From Glycine soja (taxonomy: Eukaryota > Streptophyta > Magnoliopsida > Fabales > Fabaceae), in contig NC_041011.1 of assembly GCF_004193775.1 (NCBI RefSeq), positions 43,097,167 to 43,161,166 of the forward strand: a stretch of DNA of 64,000 nucleotides. The letters run 5' to 3'. The number at the start of each line of letters is the position of its first letter. Positions within the stretch are counted from its first letter, which is position 1. This document shows, piece by piece, positions 38,070 to 52,907 of the stretch. The notes under the pieces are model-generated. The model had not been told where the DNA came from. It searched no databases and was given only the letters and a program-made list of their open reading frames with translations. The position numbers were made by a program, and so were the translations under genes.

Positions 38070-38964
38070 ATTTTTTAATAATATATCTATCAATAAATAG
38101 TTGTGAGTCACAAGTGTATCACTTATCTAGATACTTCATTGTAGACTTATTTTATAACCTGGTATATATCCTTTAACACCAATGAGTTTATTATGAGTGC
38201 ATTAAGAACTTACATAATTTTTTTAATGATTTTGTGTAGTAATGGAAAAAATGGAAGCATGATTTGTATATTAGTGGTTTTTCCGATTAAATTTAAAGGA
38301 AGTTTGACTTGGTGAACGAGGTTTGGAATTTTGATCAAGCCAACAAGGGAGTCTGCTATAGATTTAGAGCATTATACTTGTCTAGATATTGTTCTCCAGA
38401 CTTGTTCCCCATATTATTGTCAAAGTTTAACCATATTGGTGTTAGATGATACACAAAATGAAAAACTATTCATGAAAAATGTGTTTTCAATGATTTTACC
38501 TTGGGAAGGGATTGATTAACCCAGGGAAGAAAAGGATAGATCATAGGGCAAATTAGTATCAACAGAAGTGTGAATCTTAATGGTCGTTATTGTGTGAAGA
38601 TCCTAGTTTTCAGTACAGGCAATTTTATGTAAAAAAATTTGGCTATAGGCAAATTCATAGAATCATAGGCTAGCTATATCCGGTCAACTTTCTATTATTA
38701 ATATTGGCCCATTCTCTTTTTTCTCGTTTCCTCTCCTCTTTTTTTCTTTCACCAATGAGCATTTTTCCTGCATTGTCTGAGCTATAATTTAGGCTATCCA
38801 TGAATTAATGTTCTTATAGCCAGCAATTAATTCACTTCCATGGTTTATCCTCTTTTATTCGCCATTGAGAGTATGATATTTTATTAACCAAAAGGATATA
38901 GTTCATTTGTTAAGAGAACTATATTCACAAACAATTACCACTTGAAAGTTTGATCTAAGTAGTA
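38070..38964. other. Spacer and ENTH gene promoter region
   Basis: AT-rich sequence with no gene recognised. A 62-codon frame at 38331-38519 has no domain. The ENTH gene begins at 38965. Confidence 0.5.
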
Positions 38965-40882
38965 ATGGGTAGCTTATTCCTAGGACAAATAAAAAAGCAG
39001 ACATCAACTTTCCTACAAGAAAAGTTCAAATCTGCTAGGATGACGTTTACTGATGTTACTGAAGCAGAAATGTAAGTGCTTGCGTGTATGTGTATAAACA
39101 AAGTAATGTACAATTTATTGATAATATTGTATATGTTGTACTCACCCAAATTACTAGTAATTAAATAAATTTAACTCTTATATGGTTAATTCATATTCAT
39201 GGTTTTTGAAAGACTAGGCAGCTATGGGATTAATTAAGGGGCATTAACATATAATACTATGTCATTAGGCTGGCTGAGGAAGCAACAAATAAGGATGATT
39301 GCAGCCCTGATGCCAAAACTATGACTAGAATTGCCGAGGCATCATTTGACATAGATGAATATTGGAGGATTGTTGATGTTCTTCACAGAAGGTATGCTTA
39401 TTCATTGGCACCCTATTTGCCTAAATTTTTAAGCTAGCGTTATTATATATTTCAAGTTATAGATGTGCCATTCCTCTAGCTAGAGTTTATATCCTTTGGT
39501 TGTTTACCAGTACTATATCATTTAAAGTGCAGGTTGTATAACATTGATTGGGATCAATGGAGGCAATCTTACAAAGCACTAGTTCTTCTGGAATTCTTGT
39601 TGACCCATGGTCCTCGAGAGTTTGCTCCAGAATTTCAATGTGATGCAGAAGTTATTGAAGAACTAGGAATTTTTACTCATATTGATGAAAAAGGGTAAAC
39701 TTTAAATCAAAAGCCATTAGTTTGTGGTAAATCACATTCAATATGGTAAAATAATTTGTTTATTTTTGTTTAAAAAAGTTTATTTTACAACAGAGGTTAA
39801 AAGTTGAGAGATAATGAAAATGCATATTAGGGTGGAAACTGAAAGACAAGAAGAGTTACAAAAATGTCAAGGTGTTAGGTAGAAAAATGGCCATGTAAGG
39901 TTTTAAATGTCTGTAGGGAAAATATTTTAATATTCTTCAATATTGATATTGATTTAATGATGCTTATATTTCAAACTAATCTAACCACATAGAAGAGAAG
40001 AGAGGTAACAGTTCTGATGCTTATATTCTTCTTATGTGTGTAGTTGGATTTTTTTTTCCAAAGCCAAAGTCAAAATTCATTAATCAAGAAAAGTCCAGCA
40101 CAAGTTGTGTCCGAGCATCAATATAAAGCAGAAAATGATGCTGCATAGTTATCGTTTATGAGTAGTTGGATTACCTTGCCATGAAATAATAAATTGAAAA
40201 CATTGGAGCTAGTTGATTTTCATATATTTCTTTACAGTATAATTTAAATTTCTTATAAGTCATGATTTCGATTTTCATTATTTATTTCAGGTTTAACTGG
40301 GGGTCAAGAATGCTAAAACTGTCAGAGCAAATACTCAAGCTTTTACAGGATGAAGAAGCTCTCATAGAAGCACGTTTGAAGGCTCTCAAAATAACAAATG
40401 AAATACAAGGCTTTGGAAGTTCATTCAACTCTCCAACTTCATCATCATCATCATCATCATCACCTTGGTCTTTATCATCTGAAGCGTCACAAGGATCTTC
40501 ATCTTTCTATTCATTTTCCACCACAAGTACCCCTGCTTACACATTTGATTCCAATGATCAGCTAAACAAACACCACTCACCAACCTCCATAGCAAATGAT
40601 GGTAATATTAATATAGTCCTCCCACCAAAGAATATTAATGTGACCAAAAACCATGTTTGGAAGCGTTTTGCAGGTGAAGAGAATAACATTTTGATTGATT
40701 CTGATGAGGATGAAGACATGGAAAAACCAAAAGGGCTTCTAAGTGAAATTTGCTCAAAGATTATTGGTGGTAGTCCCATAAAAGGAGATAATCGTGAAAA
40801 TATTGAATTTAGATGCCTATCTGATGTTGGGAGCAAGGTGACCCAAAAGAAATTAGATCGCCGATATTCAATTTGGTTTTAA
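38965..40882 (+). CDS. ENTH/VHS family (epsin-like) membrane-trafficking protein
   Basis: A 327-residue protein. ENTH domains bind phosphoinositides and help form clathrin-coated vesicles. Exons are 38965-39071, 39269-39391, 39533-39694 and 40291-40882, all joined in frame (AT|G, AG|G and GG|G codons). The ENTH domain spans about residues 15-145: KSARMTFTDVTEAEMLAEEA, ASFDIDEYWRIVDVLHRR, WRQSYKALVLLEFLLTHGP, then GFNWGSRMLKLSEQILKLL. The C-terminal half is disordered, with a serine run (SSSSSSSS, from about 40438), and ends WF. No NPF or classical clathrin-box repeats were noticed, so it looks like the short plant ENTH/VHS class rather than full epsins. The extent of clathrin interaction is inference. 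Confidence 0.9.
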
Positions 40883-41262
40883 AGGGAGAGAATGTAATGG
40901 CAGGAGGGAAAAGCTAGGCCATATGCATGAGTAACATGTTAAGGGAAGCATTAATAATGACTCCAGAAATTTTCATATTAATTTGTAAGATGTTTTGTCT
41001 ATTGAATGAGAAGTACAAAATGTGATACTTTTCTCTTCTTCTTGATGCTAAGTATCTACCATTCATGTATTGTGAAAATGAAACATATATATCAACTTCT
41101 ATTGTTCTTTCTAAAAGAAATGTGAATTATATCATACAATAGTAGTCCATATCAATTGCTATAGCGGATAATCCTCAAATGGAATTGAATCACATACTTT
41201 TATTCCTTTAAAATTTTCTCATTTATTTTTATTATTAAAAATTAGTCTCAAATATAAAATAA

Positions 41263-41490
41263 AGGATTAATTATATTTTTTATTTTTGAATTTTTTTAAG
41301 TTTTTACTTTTAATTCCTCAACAAAATTTTGATTGGTGTTACTCCCCAAATTTCTTGTCATTAAATAACACCAATAAATGATGATGTAGAGATAATTTTC
41401 TTACGGGTTCATTTTCTTGCGGTCAAAATGTTATTCAAGGACTAAAATTAAAAACTTAAAAAACTTTAGGAAAAAATTAAAATTAAGTTT
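41263..41490. mobile_element. MITE-like element with ~55-bp TIRs
   Basis: The left side (AGGATTAATTATATTTTT, TTTTTTTAAGTTTTTACTTTT, AATTCCT) and the reverse complement of the right side (AAACTTAATTTTAATTTTT, GTTTTTTAAGTTTTTAATTT, TAGTCCT) match over about 55 bp, with about 120 bp between. It is non-coding. Because the DNA is very AT-rich, part of the match could be compositional, but the ordered landmarks argue otherwise. Confidence 0.55.
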
Positions 41491-43162
41491 AAAATATAGA
41501 AGAGAATAAAAATGAACAAAACAACAACTACTGTTCACTTAAGTGATAATTTGTAGGTGCCATCAGTAGATACTCATACCCTTACTTATAATATAGATAA
41601 CTGATAATAGATTGATATCTCACAGTAGCTACGCGCTGCATTATTAGATTAACCCAATTTTGGACTAACCAAGATGATCTTTGAAAATACATCCTTCAGA
41701 AAATTCCAAGAAATACCAAATGCTTTGAGGCTGCCTGGACAATTCTAAAGATTCACAAAACACTTTTGACTCTTACAAGACATAACTCGTAAGTTCGGCG
41801 CCCAACACAATATTGTCTAATAAGATTATTGGGCCCTTCACAAATGCATATTGATAGGGACAAATGTAAACGTGCACATGAGAGGTTGCAATCTGTTGAC
41901 CGCAACCTTAAAAATCAGTACTAGTATACAGGACTAGGAATAATAAACTAATTAAGGTACAACTTCCTTTCTTACTTATATTTTTTTTTTCTTTTTATAA
42001 GAAATTTTTTAATTTTTAGATTATTAATTATTTTTTCTCATATACCTTTACTTAATTTTTCTCTATTCAAACAGTAATAAGATAAGGATAATTTTAAAAT
42101 TTTAATATAAATAATTGACAAATTTTAACCTGATTAACTAAACTAAATATTTTTCTTAAGAAATGTGAATTAATTAAAAAAATCTTATAATTAAAGGAAA
42201 AAAAAGTATTTTTTTAGAAGAAATTAAGGTACCACTACTACTTGCTAACTTTTATTTTTAGAACATTGTTTAAGGAATTAATTTTTTTTAATTTCTTACT
42301 CAATGTTTTAGAATACTAGTTAGATTTTTCTTAAAAATAAAATAAAATAATGTATTAAAGTTTTCACGTCTACCTCCAACTCAGCAAATATAAAAGGCAG
42401 ATGAGCGACCATCATTTAATCACCCACTTATTACGAACCCAAACACTTAATTTGGTCCAATGTCGGAGTAATGCCATCCACTAATGTCGATCTACATGTC
42501 TCACTGATTAAATCAAGTTTACAGTTGTATTTTTATTTATATACTCCAGTATAATTGAATTTTCTATTCAATAAGTGTCCATTCATATGTAAAACTTGAA
42601 ATGGCTTTGTTTTTTAACAATAGCCGGGGGTAATAAGATTTGACAGTGATTTTGTTGTAATTTTTTGGTTTTTGCATTTAAATATATTTTTTTCTGTTTA
42701 CTTTTCTTAGAAACTTGAGCGCATCAAATAAATTAGTATTCAGAAAAGTTGTTATTTTTTTTTGGGAGAAACACGTTTAGCAAGTAGGGGAAGCAAGTTT
42801 GGAATGCTTATTTTTTAAATCCCTGAAAAATATTTTTAAAAAATACCTTTAAATATTATAGAAAAGTTGTGGTACATTTTTAAATTTATAATATGGCTTT
42901 GTTGGTAAGAGTAGTATAAACAAGTTATACACACCAAAAAATTACAGACTAGAATTTTATTGATGAGTTACCATGTCCTGTGATGTGGAGATACAAGATC
43001 TCACAAGCATGCATATGTTTGAGCACAAGTTTGTCGGGTTCGAAGACATTGTTATTTTACAATATAACGCGTAGTCAATTATTTACGTTACGTTCATGGT
43101 AGAGGTAGTCCATGTATCTAAATATTATATTAATTTTCAGGCAGTTTGATATAAAAACCAAA

Positions 43163-43170
<8 letters not shown>

Positions 43171-43210
<40 letters not shown>
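43171..43210. repeat. (TA)20 microsatellite
   Basis: Perfect TA repeats preceded by a short GT run (TGTGTGTG). Confidence 0.97.
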
Positions 43211-43212
<2 letters not shown>

Positions 43213-44440
43213 AAACAGATGAGCAAAAGGCAGCATAATTATGTCTTTAGAAAAGGCTGTGGGAAGCAACTAGGCAGAAGCATAGAAATATTATATGGAA
43301 AAATAAATAAATGTGCTATATGTTGTTCATGAATATATTCCTCTTCATTTTCAATGATTGAGGGGTTTGGTGGTGATCACGATGGTTCGTTTCTTCATCA
43401 TAACTTAAGAATATAGATTCCTCCTCATCGTCTCTTCTAAAAGATCTCTAGGAAAAAAGTGTTCATAATGCAATTGACACCTCGTGGGGTATTTTGACTT
43501 TTCAATTAGCTTCAAAATGTGTTGATAATGCATAATTGTAATGTCCTTTGTAAATTGTAATGTCCTTAACCAAGAATTAGAAGACATCATGAAAAATTAT
43601 TATAAAAAAGTGGATGATTATCTGCAATTTCTTGCTGATACTAAGTATTGCTAAGTCCATTCAAAATTCTGGGTTTTTTTTAAGTTAAAGATTTTTTTTT
43701 GAAAGGGTTAAAGAATGATTTGATTACTATTAAATGGTAAATTAAATTAACCGAGCAAATCCAATAAATAAACCAAGATCTGGATTGCAAAAACAATTTT
43801 TTTTTCTCTTTCTAATTTAAAATTGAAACTTTTTTTTAAGGAAAATGATTATTAATCTTTGATAATGAAGGCACGGTTGAAACTGGTAGCCAACTTGGCA
43901 CTCACCAAACAGGGCAGAGTGGATAATTAAAAAAGGAAGGGGTAGAGTGGTAATTTCAGGTCAACCCTGAGATTGCTACAAATAGAGCTCTGTCTGTCTG
44001 ACGCTGTCACTGTCACACTTCGGCGCATCCAATAGTTTCTGTCAATTTTCTGAATTTCCCGTTTTGCCCTCAACAGTTTCCCTTATTTCCAGCACGTTAG
44101 AAAATTGGCCACCCTGGTTGGGGTTGGAATAGGTATCCAAGGAGGAAGAACAACAAAGAATTGAAAGAAACAATCTTTGGATACTTTATCTCTTTCACAC
44201 TCTCCAATCTCCATTCACCACTTCCCTTTCTATTTTTATTCCTTCTTCTGAGTCCTGAAGCAAAAGGGTTTTTTTTAATATAGAAAAGTTTGTCTTTTTT
44301 TCACTGAACCCGTTTTGGGTCTCTGATTGATTTTTTTTTTTTTACACCCTTTGTGATTTGCAAACTGTTTTTTTTTTTGTGAGAACCCAGTTTCTAGATT
44401 ATTGGTCTCATCTTCTCTGGTTGCTATTTTTGACAAAACA

Positions 44441-47400
44441 ATGAACACTTCAACAAGGTTGGATTCAGCTGTGTTTCAGCTCACACCCACTAGAACAAGG
44501 TGATAGATAATCCTTTTATGTGAATGCTCATTGAAAACATTTACATGTTGTTTATATAGCCTGACATGTGGTTGTTCTTTAAATCAGGTTTGACTTAATT
44601 ATAACTGTGAATGGAAAGAAGGAGAAGATTGCCTCAGGCTTGCTCAACCCTTTTCTTTCTCACTTGAAGGCTGCTCAGAATCAGATGGACAAGGGTGGTT
44701 ATTCAATTGTTCTTGAGCCGCCCGAGGGTAACACTGATACCTCATGGTTTACCAAGGGAACTGTTGAAAGGTTTGACTTTTTAGTTTTTTTGGTTTATTG
44801 TTTGGTTCTCCAGAGATTGAAAGTAGAATCCATTTACGCATGCTTCTTTGAGAATTATCATTGGTAGTATTGTATTGTATTGTATCCAGTGCTCAGCATG
44901 GTTCTTTACTGCCATTTTGAAAGTCAAGTCCCACTTCTTGTTGCTGTTATATTGAGACCAAAATTCTTGTATATCTCTTTTGTTTTACTCTTTCTAAGGC
45001 AAAGGAAAGTGCTGGGGAAATGGCAGTGAAAAATGCTTTGAAATTTAACATATATATGATGGCCTTGTAACTGTAAGGTTAGAGACTTGAAGTTAGCCTG
45101 CTGGACTAATTTTCTCTGCTTCTGTAGGTTTGTTCGTTTTGTGAGCACTCCTGAGATCTTGGAACGTGTGTATACTACAGAATCAGAAATCTTACAGATT
45201 GAAGAGGCAATTGCAATTCAAGGAAATAGTTCTTTAGGTTTTAGCACTGTATGTAAATATCTAGCACTACACTATATGATTCATTCCCTGACACTTAAAA
45301 GTCTGTTTCATTAGTCGAGTATTTGTACAGGTGGAAGAAAATCAAGTAAAACATGTTGAAAGCACTGAAGGTACTTCTGAAAGCCCAAGTACAATTGTTG
45401 CAAGTTGTCACTGTGTACAACTAACTACTGAACTAATATAAATGTATTCAAAGCCCTGTTAAGTTTTATAATTGTTTACAACTAACCAAACTTGTTGCTT
45501 TGCGCAGGCAGGAAGACTCGGGAGGATACTAATGAGGAGAGAGCAATTGTACTTTACAAGGTTAGGGTCTTTAACAATTAATACCCTATTATTGATTTTA
45601 TTATTTTATAATCAATCTGTATGGTTATGTGCCAGCCTGATGCACAGCCACCTCAAGCAAATGGAAGCACCACATTGGAAGGAAGCTCAAAGTAAATTCT
45701 GTCTTTTTATTTTCACTCTTTTATGACCATCTCTCAGAGTAAAAAATTGTAATGTTTAAGTAAGTTGTTTATGATTAAATAATAAAATTCATCAAGTGTC
45801 CATTCCAGACCTTGCATGTTTTAAATTCTATCAGCTAATTTTCTTCCTAGAATATGCTTGTAGTATATAAAACAGAGATGTCAACATGGAAGGCTGCCAT
45901 TACGTTGGAGTTACTTCAAAAAAATCAATTAAAATTCGATCAAGTTACTTTTAATTTAAACATCCCTGTTAGGTGAATCTTGTATAAGCTTGACTGTAAC
46001 TTGATAGTTGATACTTCCCTCTTGAGCATAATTAGTTATCCACCAGTATTGAAAGCAGCATGTTGCAAAACTATGAATTTTATTTATTTATTATTATTGA
46101 ACAGGTATACAAATGGAGATGGTTTTTAATGCATTTATGATAGCTTAAGCATTTTGGATAACTGTTTCTACATTGTTATCAATTTTTAATCAACGCCCAG
46201 TTGGATTGAGTTTGAGCTGCTTGCATATAAATATGATGAAGTTTATTTATTGAGTTTCTTTGTACTATGTGAAACAGATTGTTAACTCATATTCACTTCT
46301 ACATGTTCTATTAGAGTTCATCTTCTGAAAGTCCTAGAGACACGTAAGTCAGCATTGCAGAAAGAGCAAGGCATGGCATTTGCTCGTGCTGTTGCTGCTG
46401 GTTTTGACATTGACTATATACCGCCTTTGATGTCATTTGCTGAATGCTTTGGTGCATCTCGCATGAAGTAAGAATTTTTTTTTTTTCATAGACCATTATG
46501 ACCTTGGATATTTGTTGGTGAAGTGTTGGGTTCCTCACCCATCAACCTATGGCCTGGACAATCTTGCTTATGCTATTTTTTGTTACATGTCAGGGATGCA
46601 TGCACAAAATTCAGGGATCTTTGGAGAAGAAAACATGAAACTGGACAATGGCTTGAAATTGAAGCTGCTGAAACGATGTCCAATCGCTCTGACTTTTCTC
46701 CGTTAAATGTTTCTGGCATTATACTTCCCAGTATGGCCTCTGCATCCCATACTGAATTGGACTCTGAGAGTAATGGGAAAGCAAGTTCAGGTACCCAGCA
46801 TTTCCAGCATATTGTGAAATTGTGAATTTATGGATTGTTCATGACTTAATTTATTTACATTTTTAATAACTCATACATGCACATACACAAACATATACAT
46901 GTTTGAACCAAACCTGCTATTCACAATTTTCTTTTTTCCTTTTTTTTTATTAATACAATAATAAACTGTTACTTCAAATAGTGTAGAGGCCTGTTGGCTG
47001 AAATTGATCTATCTGAATGGCTTATGTTGATTAGCCTTCTATCTGTGTTTGCTTTCCCCACCCTTTTTTTATTTTCTTGGTTTCTGATGTGGGAAAGCAA
47101 GGGTGATTTTCAAGTCATGGGATAGATTTTAATGAGGGATCATCATGAGCTGGGTTGGGTCAGTTTTTGGGTAAAATGAAATTGAACTGATTAAGTTTAG
47201 CTGGGTTAAGTCAGGCTAGTAAGGAAAACTTTTCTGTCAGCCCAACCCAACCTGGTTAGAGCTGGGTTGGTTCAAGTTGAATGATCAGATTTACTTTTAA
47301 AGAAATTAAAATTATTGGATTGGTCCATATTTAATGTGGTTAAAGTAAAAGGAAAATTCTATAGCCAAACAAATTGATATGGGATGAACCAAAATCAAAG

Positions 47401-50400
47401 ATAGGAAATTTGGTTATTCTGCAAAACGGTTTTTATTTTAGTAGCTTCTTTTTCTTTATGAAGTTGATTTACAACATAAATAAAAAGTTTATGCATGATG
47501 TTTGTCTAGAAGGGAAGAGAATTGCTGTTTTAGAACTGTGGTATATAGATTTTGGTGTCAAGCAATGTTAGTTGTTGCCTTGATAAAAATGAACTGCAAC
47601 GCATGTTATTAGTTTTGAAAGGCACCAGACAAATATGCATATTCAAATTGTTGAGCCACGGTATCTGATTTATATCTTTCTTTTCTTGTGGGAAGATGAA
47701 GGTTTGATTCCTCTACTGAGATTTTTAAATGGTGATCCACGGTACCATGTTTGGCTTTTTCCTTAATTAGAAATATGTCTTGAGATTCTTGTTTACAAAT
47801 TTTCAGATGTGCCTCCAATGGACCGCCAACCATCTGTAGGCAACCATGATAATATTCAAGGTCAATTTCCACACCATATGTTCCCTCCTTGGCCTGTTCA
47901 TTCTCCCCCAGGTTCTGTTCCAGTCTTTTCACCATATCCAGTGCAAGGCATTCCCTACTATCCAGCATATCCAGGAAACAGTCCATTTATGCAGCCAAAT
48001 TATTCTCCTATGGAGGACCCCAGACTAACTGCTGGTCAAAATAACGGGCGCAGAAGGCATTCCATGGATAGTAGACACAGCAATACTGAACCAGAAACGC
48101 AGGATGAAGTGGATATGGAGAGGGAAGGCTTGCATACTGGAGATCAAAGGAAGAAGGATAGGCGATCAGCTAGACAGAAATCTGGCATGGTGGTCATTCG
48201 GAACATCAATTACATAACAAAGGCAGAAAATTCTGGCAGTGGATCATATTCAGATTCTGCCTCAGAAACTGATGAAGATAATAAGGAATCTGTGAAGACC
48301 TCTAAGAGAAGGGAACCCGGAAAAGAATCTTTGAAGAAATTGGATTCATCTGATATGGAAGAAACCGAGCATGGGAAGGATGCTGATGGAGGCCACTGGC
48401 AAGCATTCCAAAATTGTTTACTAAGAGATGTTGATGAAGATAGACATGCCATTGACAAAGACCAATTTGATCAGGAAAAGGTGCATGACGTGAGAAGAAA
48501 AAAACATATTGCAATCAATGATCCTTTAGTTTTTAATGACCGGGAAATGCATGAAGTCCAAGGAAGTTCTGCTATAGATATGCATAGCATTAGCAAAGGA
48601 TTGACTCACATGCCTAAGACATCCAATGATGATTTATTGTTATCTGCAAGTGCAGGACAGTCTGGTGATGGTTGGTCTGGAGATGATGTACAATCTTTAG
48701 AAGCAAATGGAAAAAGGGGTGGTTATAGGAGGGCTGCCCGTGATGATTTCATCATTTCCAAGCAAGAAAATCAATTTGGCAATGCTTACCCTTCCTCAGA
48801 TATTGAAACTTCACTAGGTTATTCAAACAATAAACTAGAAAGGAAGTTGTTTCATGATATGAATGATGATTCCTACATATTGGAGCATAGATCAATGGAA
48901 GTCAATGATGCAGGAAATGTTGAGAGAAATGCTATTGACATGGACTCTGAGATCCCAATGGTGCAGCGATCTTCAGATGAGATAAACTGTATCAATTATG
49001 AGCCAGATGAATTGAGCATGTTGCCTGAACGAGGAGCTGAAAGTGCATCAATGAGTTATGACCCTGCTTTAGACTATGAAATGCAGGCCCAGGCTGGTGG
49101 TACTTTACAAAATAAGAACAAAGAGGTAGTGACTGACACCAAACCAGGATCTAAGAGGTTGGATAAGGAGGCAAAATCAAAACTTACCCCAAATAATTCT
49201 GATAAAAGAAAGACTGGTGGGCCGATAAGGAGAGGGAAGACTTCTAAACCTAATGCTTTGGATGAAGCACGAGCACGTGCTGAGAGCTTACGGAACTACA
49301 AAGCGGATCTCCAGAAAATGAAGAAAGAGAAGGTACTCACTTCTATTTCATAGCTCCCAGCCTTCCTTCTCACTTACATGTTTCTATTTCATAATTAGCT
49401 TAAAATGGATGTGAAACATTTAATCAAGACCAGTGACCCTATATAAAGGACCTTTACATAGTTTAGTACATTTACATCTAGATTAATTGGAAGGTTATGT
49501 TGTTAGGGCCATTAATCTGTGGCAAACATCTAGCGAGACTGAGCATAAGAGATGAGAAAAATAAATCTTAGTTATACAACCGTACGTTAATGGTTAATAT
49601 TTAAAATGGTCCATCATCCATTTTAAATATATGATTCAGATTTGCTCTTCTCATGCTCTCATCTATCAGACTATCACCTTATATGCTTCACATTCATCTG
49701 TTATTCAACATTGTTTATTTCCTCTAATTATAATAATTAGGAAGAGGAAGAGATGAAACGCCTAGAAGCCTTAAAGATGGAGAGGCAAAAGAGGATTGCT
49801 GCCAAGAGTAGCTCAATCACTGCACAGTCGCCATCACAGCTATCCAAGAAACAACTTCCAACAAAACTTTCACCAAACTCTCGTAAAGGGTCAAAATTTA
49901 GTGATTCAGAGCCAGGAGCATCCTCGCCCCTTCAAAGATTCCCCGTCAGAACTGCATCTGTTGGATCTAATGATTCTTTGAAAGCCTCAAAAACCAGCAG
50001 ATTGATTTCCGGAAGCCACTTGGATAGTAACAAATTAAGTCGATCAGTGTCTTCGTTGCCTGAGTCTAAGATAGAGAAGGATGATAGCACAACTGATACT
50101 AAGGCATCAATGGCAAGGATTAGAAGATTGTCAGAACCTAAAATGAGTAACACTCGTCAGACTTCCTCAGTTAAACCACATGGCACTGGAACAATATCAA
50201 AGACTAAAGCAGCTGATGCACCTGAGAGCAAAAAGATTTCTGCTATTGTAAGCCATGATAAAAGCAAGACAGCAGCCCTCCCAGAACTGAAAATCAGAAC
50301 ATCCAAAGCAAGTGACGTTCCTCAGAACAGAACAGCGGTCAAAGAGAAGGCACATAAGTTGAATGATGACAAGTCTTCCATGAATTCACGAGGTACCATG

Positions 50401-52850
50401 CCGAAGAAAAAGGAAATTGGTACTTCATCCAATGATGATGGAGATGATAATCCTGTAGTTGAGAAGACTGTTGTGATGCTTGAGTGCGAGAAACCTTATG
50501 TTCCTCCTATTCATGGTTCTGAAGAAAATTTTGATATACCAAAGAAACAATATGATAATGATGAAGTGACGGAAAAAACAGAAACAACATCCAATTATGC
50601 TGCTATTCGTGCTCCTGTTTCACCGTTTAGCATGGATATAACAGATAAAGAAACCTCAGAGAACCAATCACACCTGCAACCCATATCTACCGAGGTATGT
50701 ATTTCATAACTTATAGTAGCTTTGATGATAGTTTAAATACCTTTCTTGTAAATGCATCAAATATTTTTCATGAACATTATAATGATTATGAGAACAAATG
50801 TTCTGCTGCTGACAGCACATTCTCTTTCAAATAAATTACAGTAAATATGGATACTTTTCCTGCCATCTATATTCCTTCAATGTTATGTATCATGTAAGAC
50901 TTGAAAACTGAACCTTGTATGTTATGTTTCCTATAAGCTATGTTTCACTAAGCGCAAGGATGTACTTCCAATTCGATGTGCTTATTGCAAATTGTGGAAA
51001 TAGCTTTATAGTACCAAAATTTGGTCCACAGTGTGTGGATGGCCTAGTTGCATGAGGTTCCCACCATTGTTGGATGTCGGTTCTGGGAAGGGTTGTTTGT
51101 CCAACCATACTTGTAGTGTGTTTGTTAATGTTTCCACTCATGCAACCCATAGTTCACATCACAGATTAGCATCCTTACTTCTGCACCAAGATTCATCATC
51201 TGGTCCTACCATGTACTTTCTAGTGTTAATTTTTTATTTTCCACACATTCTATTTATACAATTAAGATAGATTATGTCTGGAAAATAAGTCTGTTCAATT
51301 CTACGATAATTAGTAATTTTCTGATAACTGATTTTTAAATTTCAGCAATTATGTGTTATTTTAAACCTTTAACTGTATGAGCAAGAAATTTTAATTTGAT
51401 TTTGGATGTCTTCATATATTTTTTCAAATTCTCAATGGATGGGATACCTTCTTAGTGCTTCTGCTATTTTTTAATATAATATCATCCAAAATCAGGTCAA
51501 AATGGATAATATAGAGAAAGAAACTTCAAAATCATCCAGTCTTTGTATTGCTGGGGAAACATATCATGCCCCATATGCTCGAGTTTCTTCTATGGAAGAT
51601 CCTAGTACCAGAAATAGTGAGTATGGTAAAGCAGCCCCCTCAAGTTTAGAGACTGCAGCAATTGGTGTGGAGACTGTTAAAGTACATGTGTCTAACATCG
51701 GGAACTCAACACTTGAGAAGATTCCTGAAGCAATTGAGAAGCCCCAGGTAAAGGAATCATCATCCAAAGGGTTTAGACGACTGCTTAAGTTTGGGAAAAA
51801 GAGTCATAGCTCAGCTGCTGAACGCCACACGGAATCAGATAATGTAAGCATTGACGATGAGGCAGATGAGGTTGGAACCAACAGTTCTTCTAACGAAGGT
51901 AATATGCTCATCATAGGCATCAGCATAATAAATTAGTATCCAGATATTACTACTTCCCTGGAAAACTTTCTGATATATGCTATACTACCACTTCTAGGGC
52001 CCCAAGTTTAGTTATCATAGTGTTGAATGCTGATACTATTATCTACCAAATACACAGCTCTCACATTTTCTGAAGGACAAACCTGTGATTGCAAGGGCTG
52101 AGGTCTATCCCATTATGTTAAAGCTGACCATACTAAATGAGTTTGGGGGCAACCCTGCACAAACCTCAACACTGTTGGACTCTAAAAATAAACACACTAA
52201 ATTCTGAGTGATAATGGCCAGATTTGAATACAAACCCTAGGTTTTCCCTTGACAAGGAGTTTCCTCCTTCAAAACACATGGAATAACAAACGAGCACCTT
52301 AATTCCCTTTTACAAGACTGCAACACAAGTTATATATCATTATAACTATTACATCATAACTATAACAGCTTAATCCAGAATTAATATAAAAATGATAGCC
52401 TAGTAACTTCCTAATACATAATTGATTAATTATAACTGCCTAAATCATATTTCCTCTCACTGCATAATGATCTTGTGTCGAGTGTCCACTTCAGTTGCTT
52501 GCATCCCAATATTCAGAAATGAAATTGATTTCTCAAGAACCTTAACTAACCTGGATCCTCATATTCAGGAATGACTTTAGTTTCACTAAAAATGCAAATT
52601 GTACATTAGAGTTTAGAGTATATTGAGCATGTATAACTGTAATTAAAAAATGTCAAATTGTCAATAGCCTATATCATTCATTGATTTACTTGTAACTGAT
52701 GGCTGGCTAAAATGTATTTTGCTATACTATATAACCTGTGCTTTAGAACAGCTAGATCTTGTTGAATTTTTCATATACACTCGTTTGTTCGTTTTTGTAA
52801 TTGCCTTTGTTGTTATTAGTCTGAAGAAGTTCACAAATTCAATTTTATTT

Positions 52851-52907
<57 letters not shown>

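Larger units (their letters stand above)
40883..44440. other. Spacer, then CIP7 promoter and leader
   Basis: 40883-41100 should hold the ENTH 3' UTR. The rest is AT-rich with a MITE-like element (41263-41490) and a (TA)20 run (43171-43210). From about 43860 the sequence becomes less AT-rich; CTACAAATAGAG (about 43977) is a weak TATA candidate, and 44000-44440 is CT-rich leader sequence ending at the CIP7 ATG. No other gene was seen. Confidence 0.5.

Noticed and set aside
40438..40465. TCA/TCATCA repeat considered as a microsatellite or CRISPR-like array
   Set aside because: It is an in-frame serine run in the disordered tail of the ENTH protein.
47609..47986. 125-codon minus-strand frame
   Set aside because: Antisense shadow of the large CIP7 exon beginning at 47807.
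50941..51200. GC-richer intron segment of CIP7 considered as an extra exon
   Set aside because: Flanking exons (ending 50694, starting 51496) join in frame without it, and none of its frames resembles CIP7.
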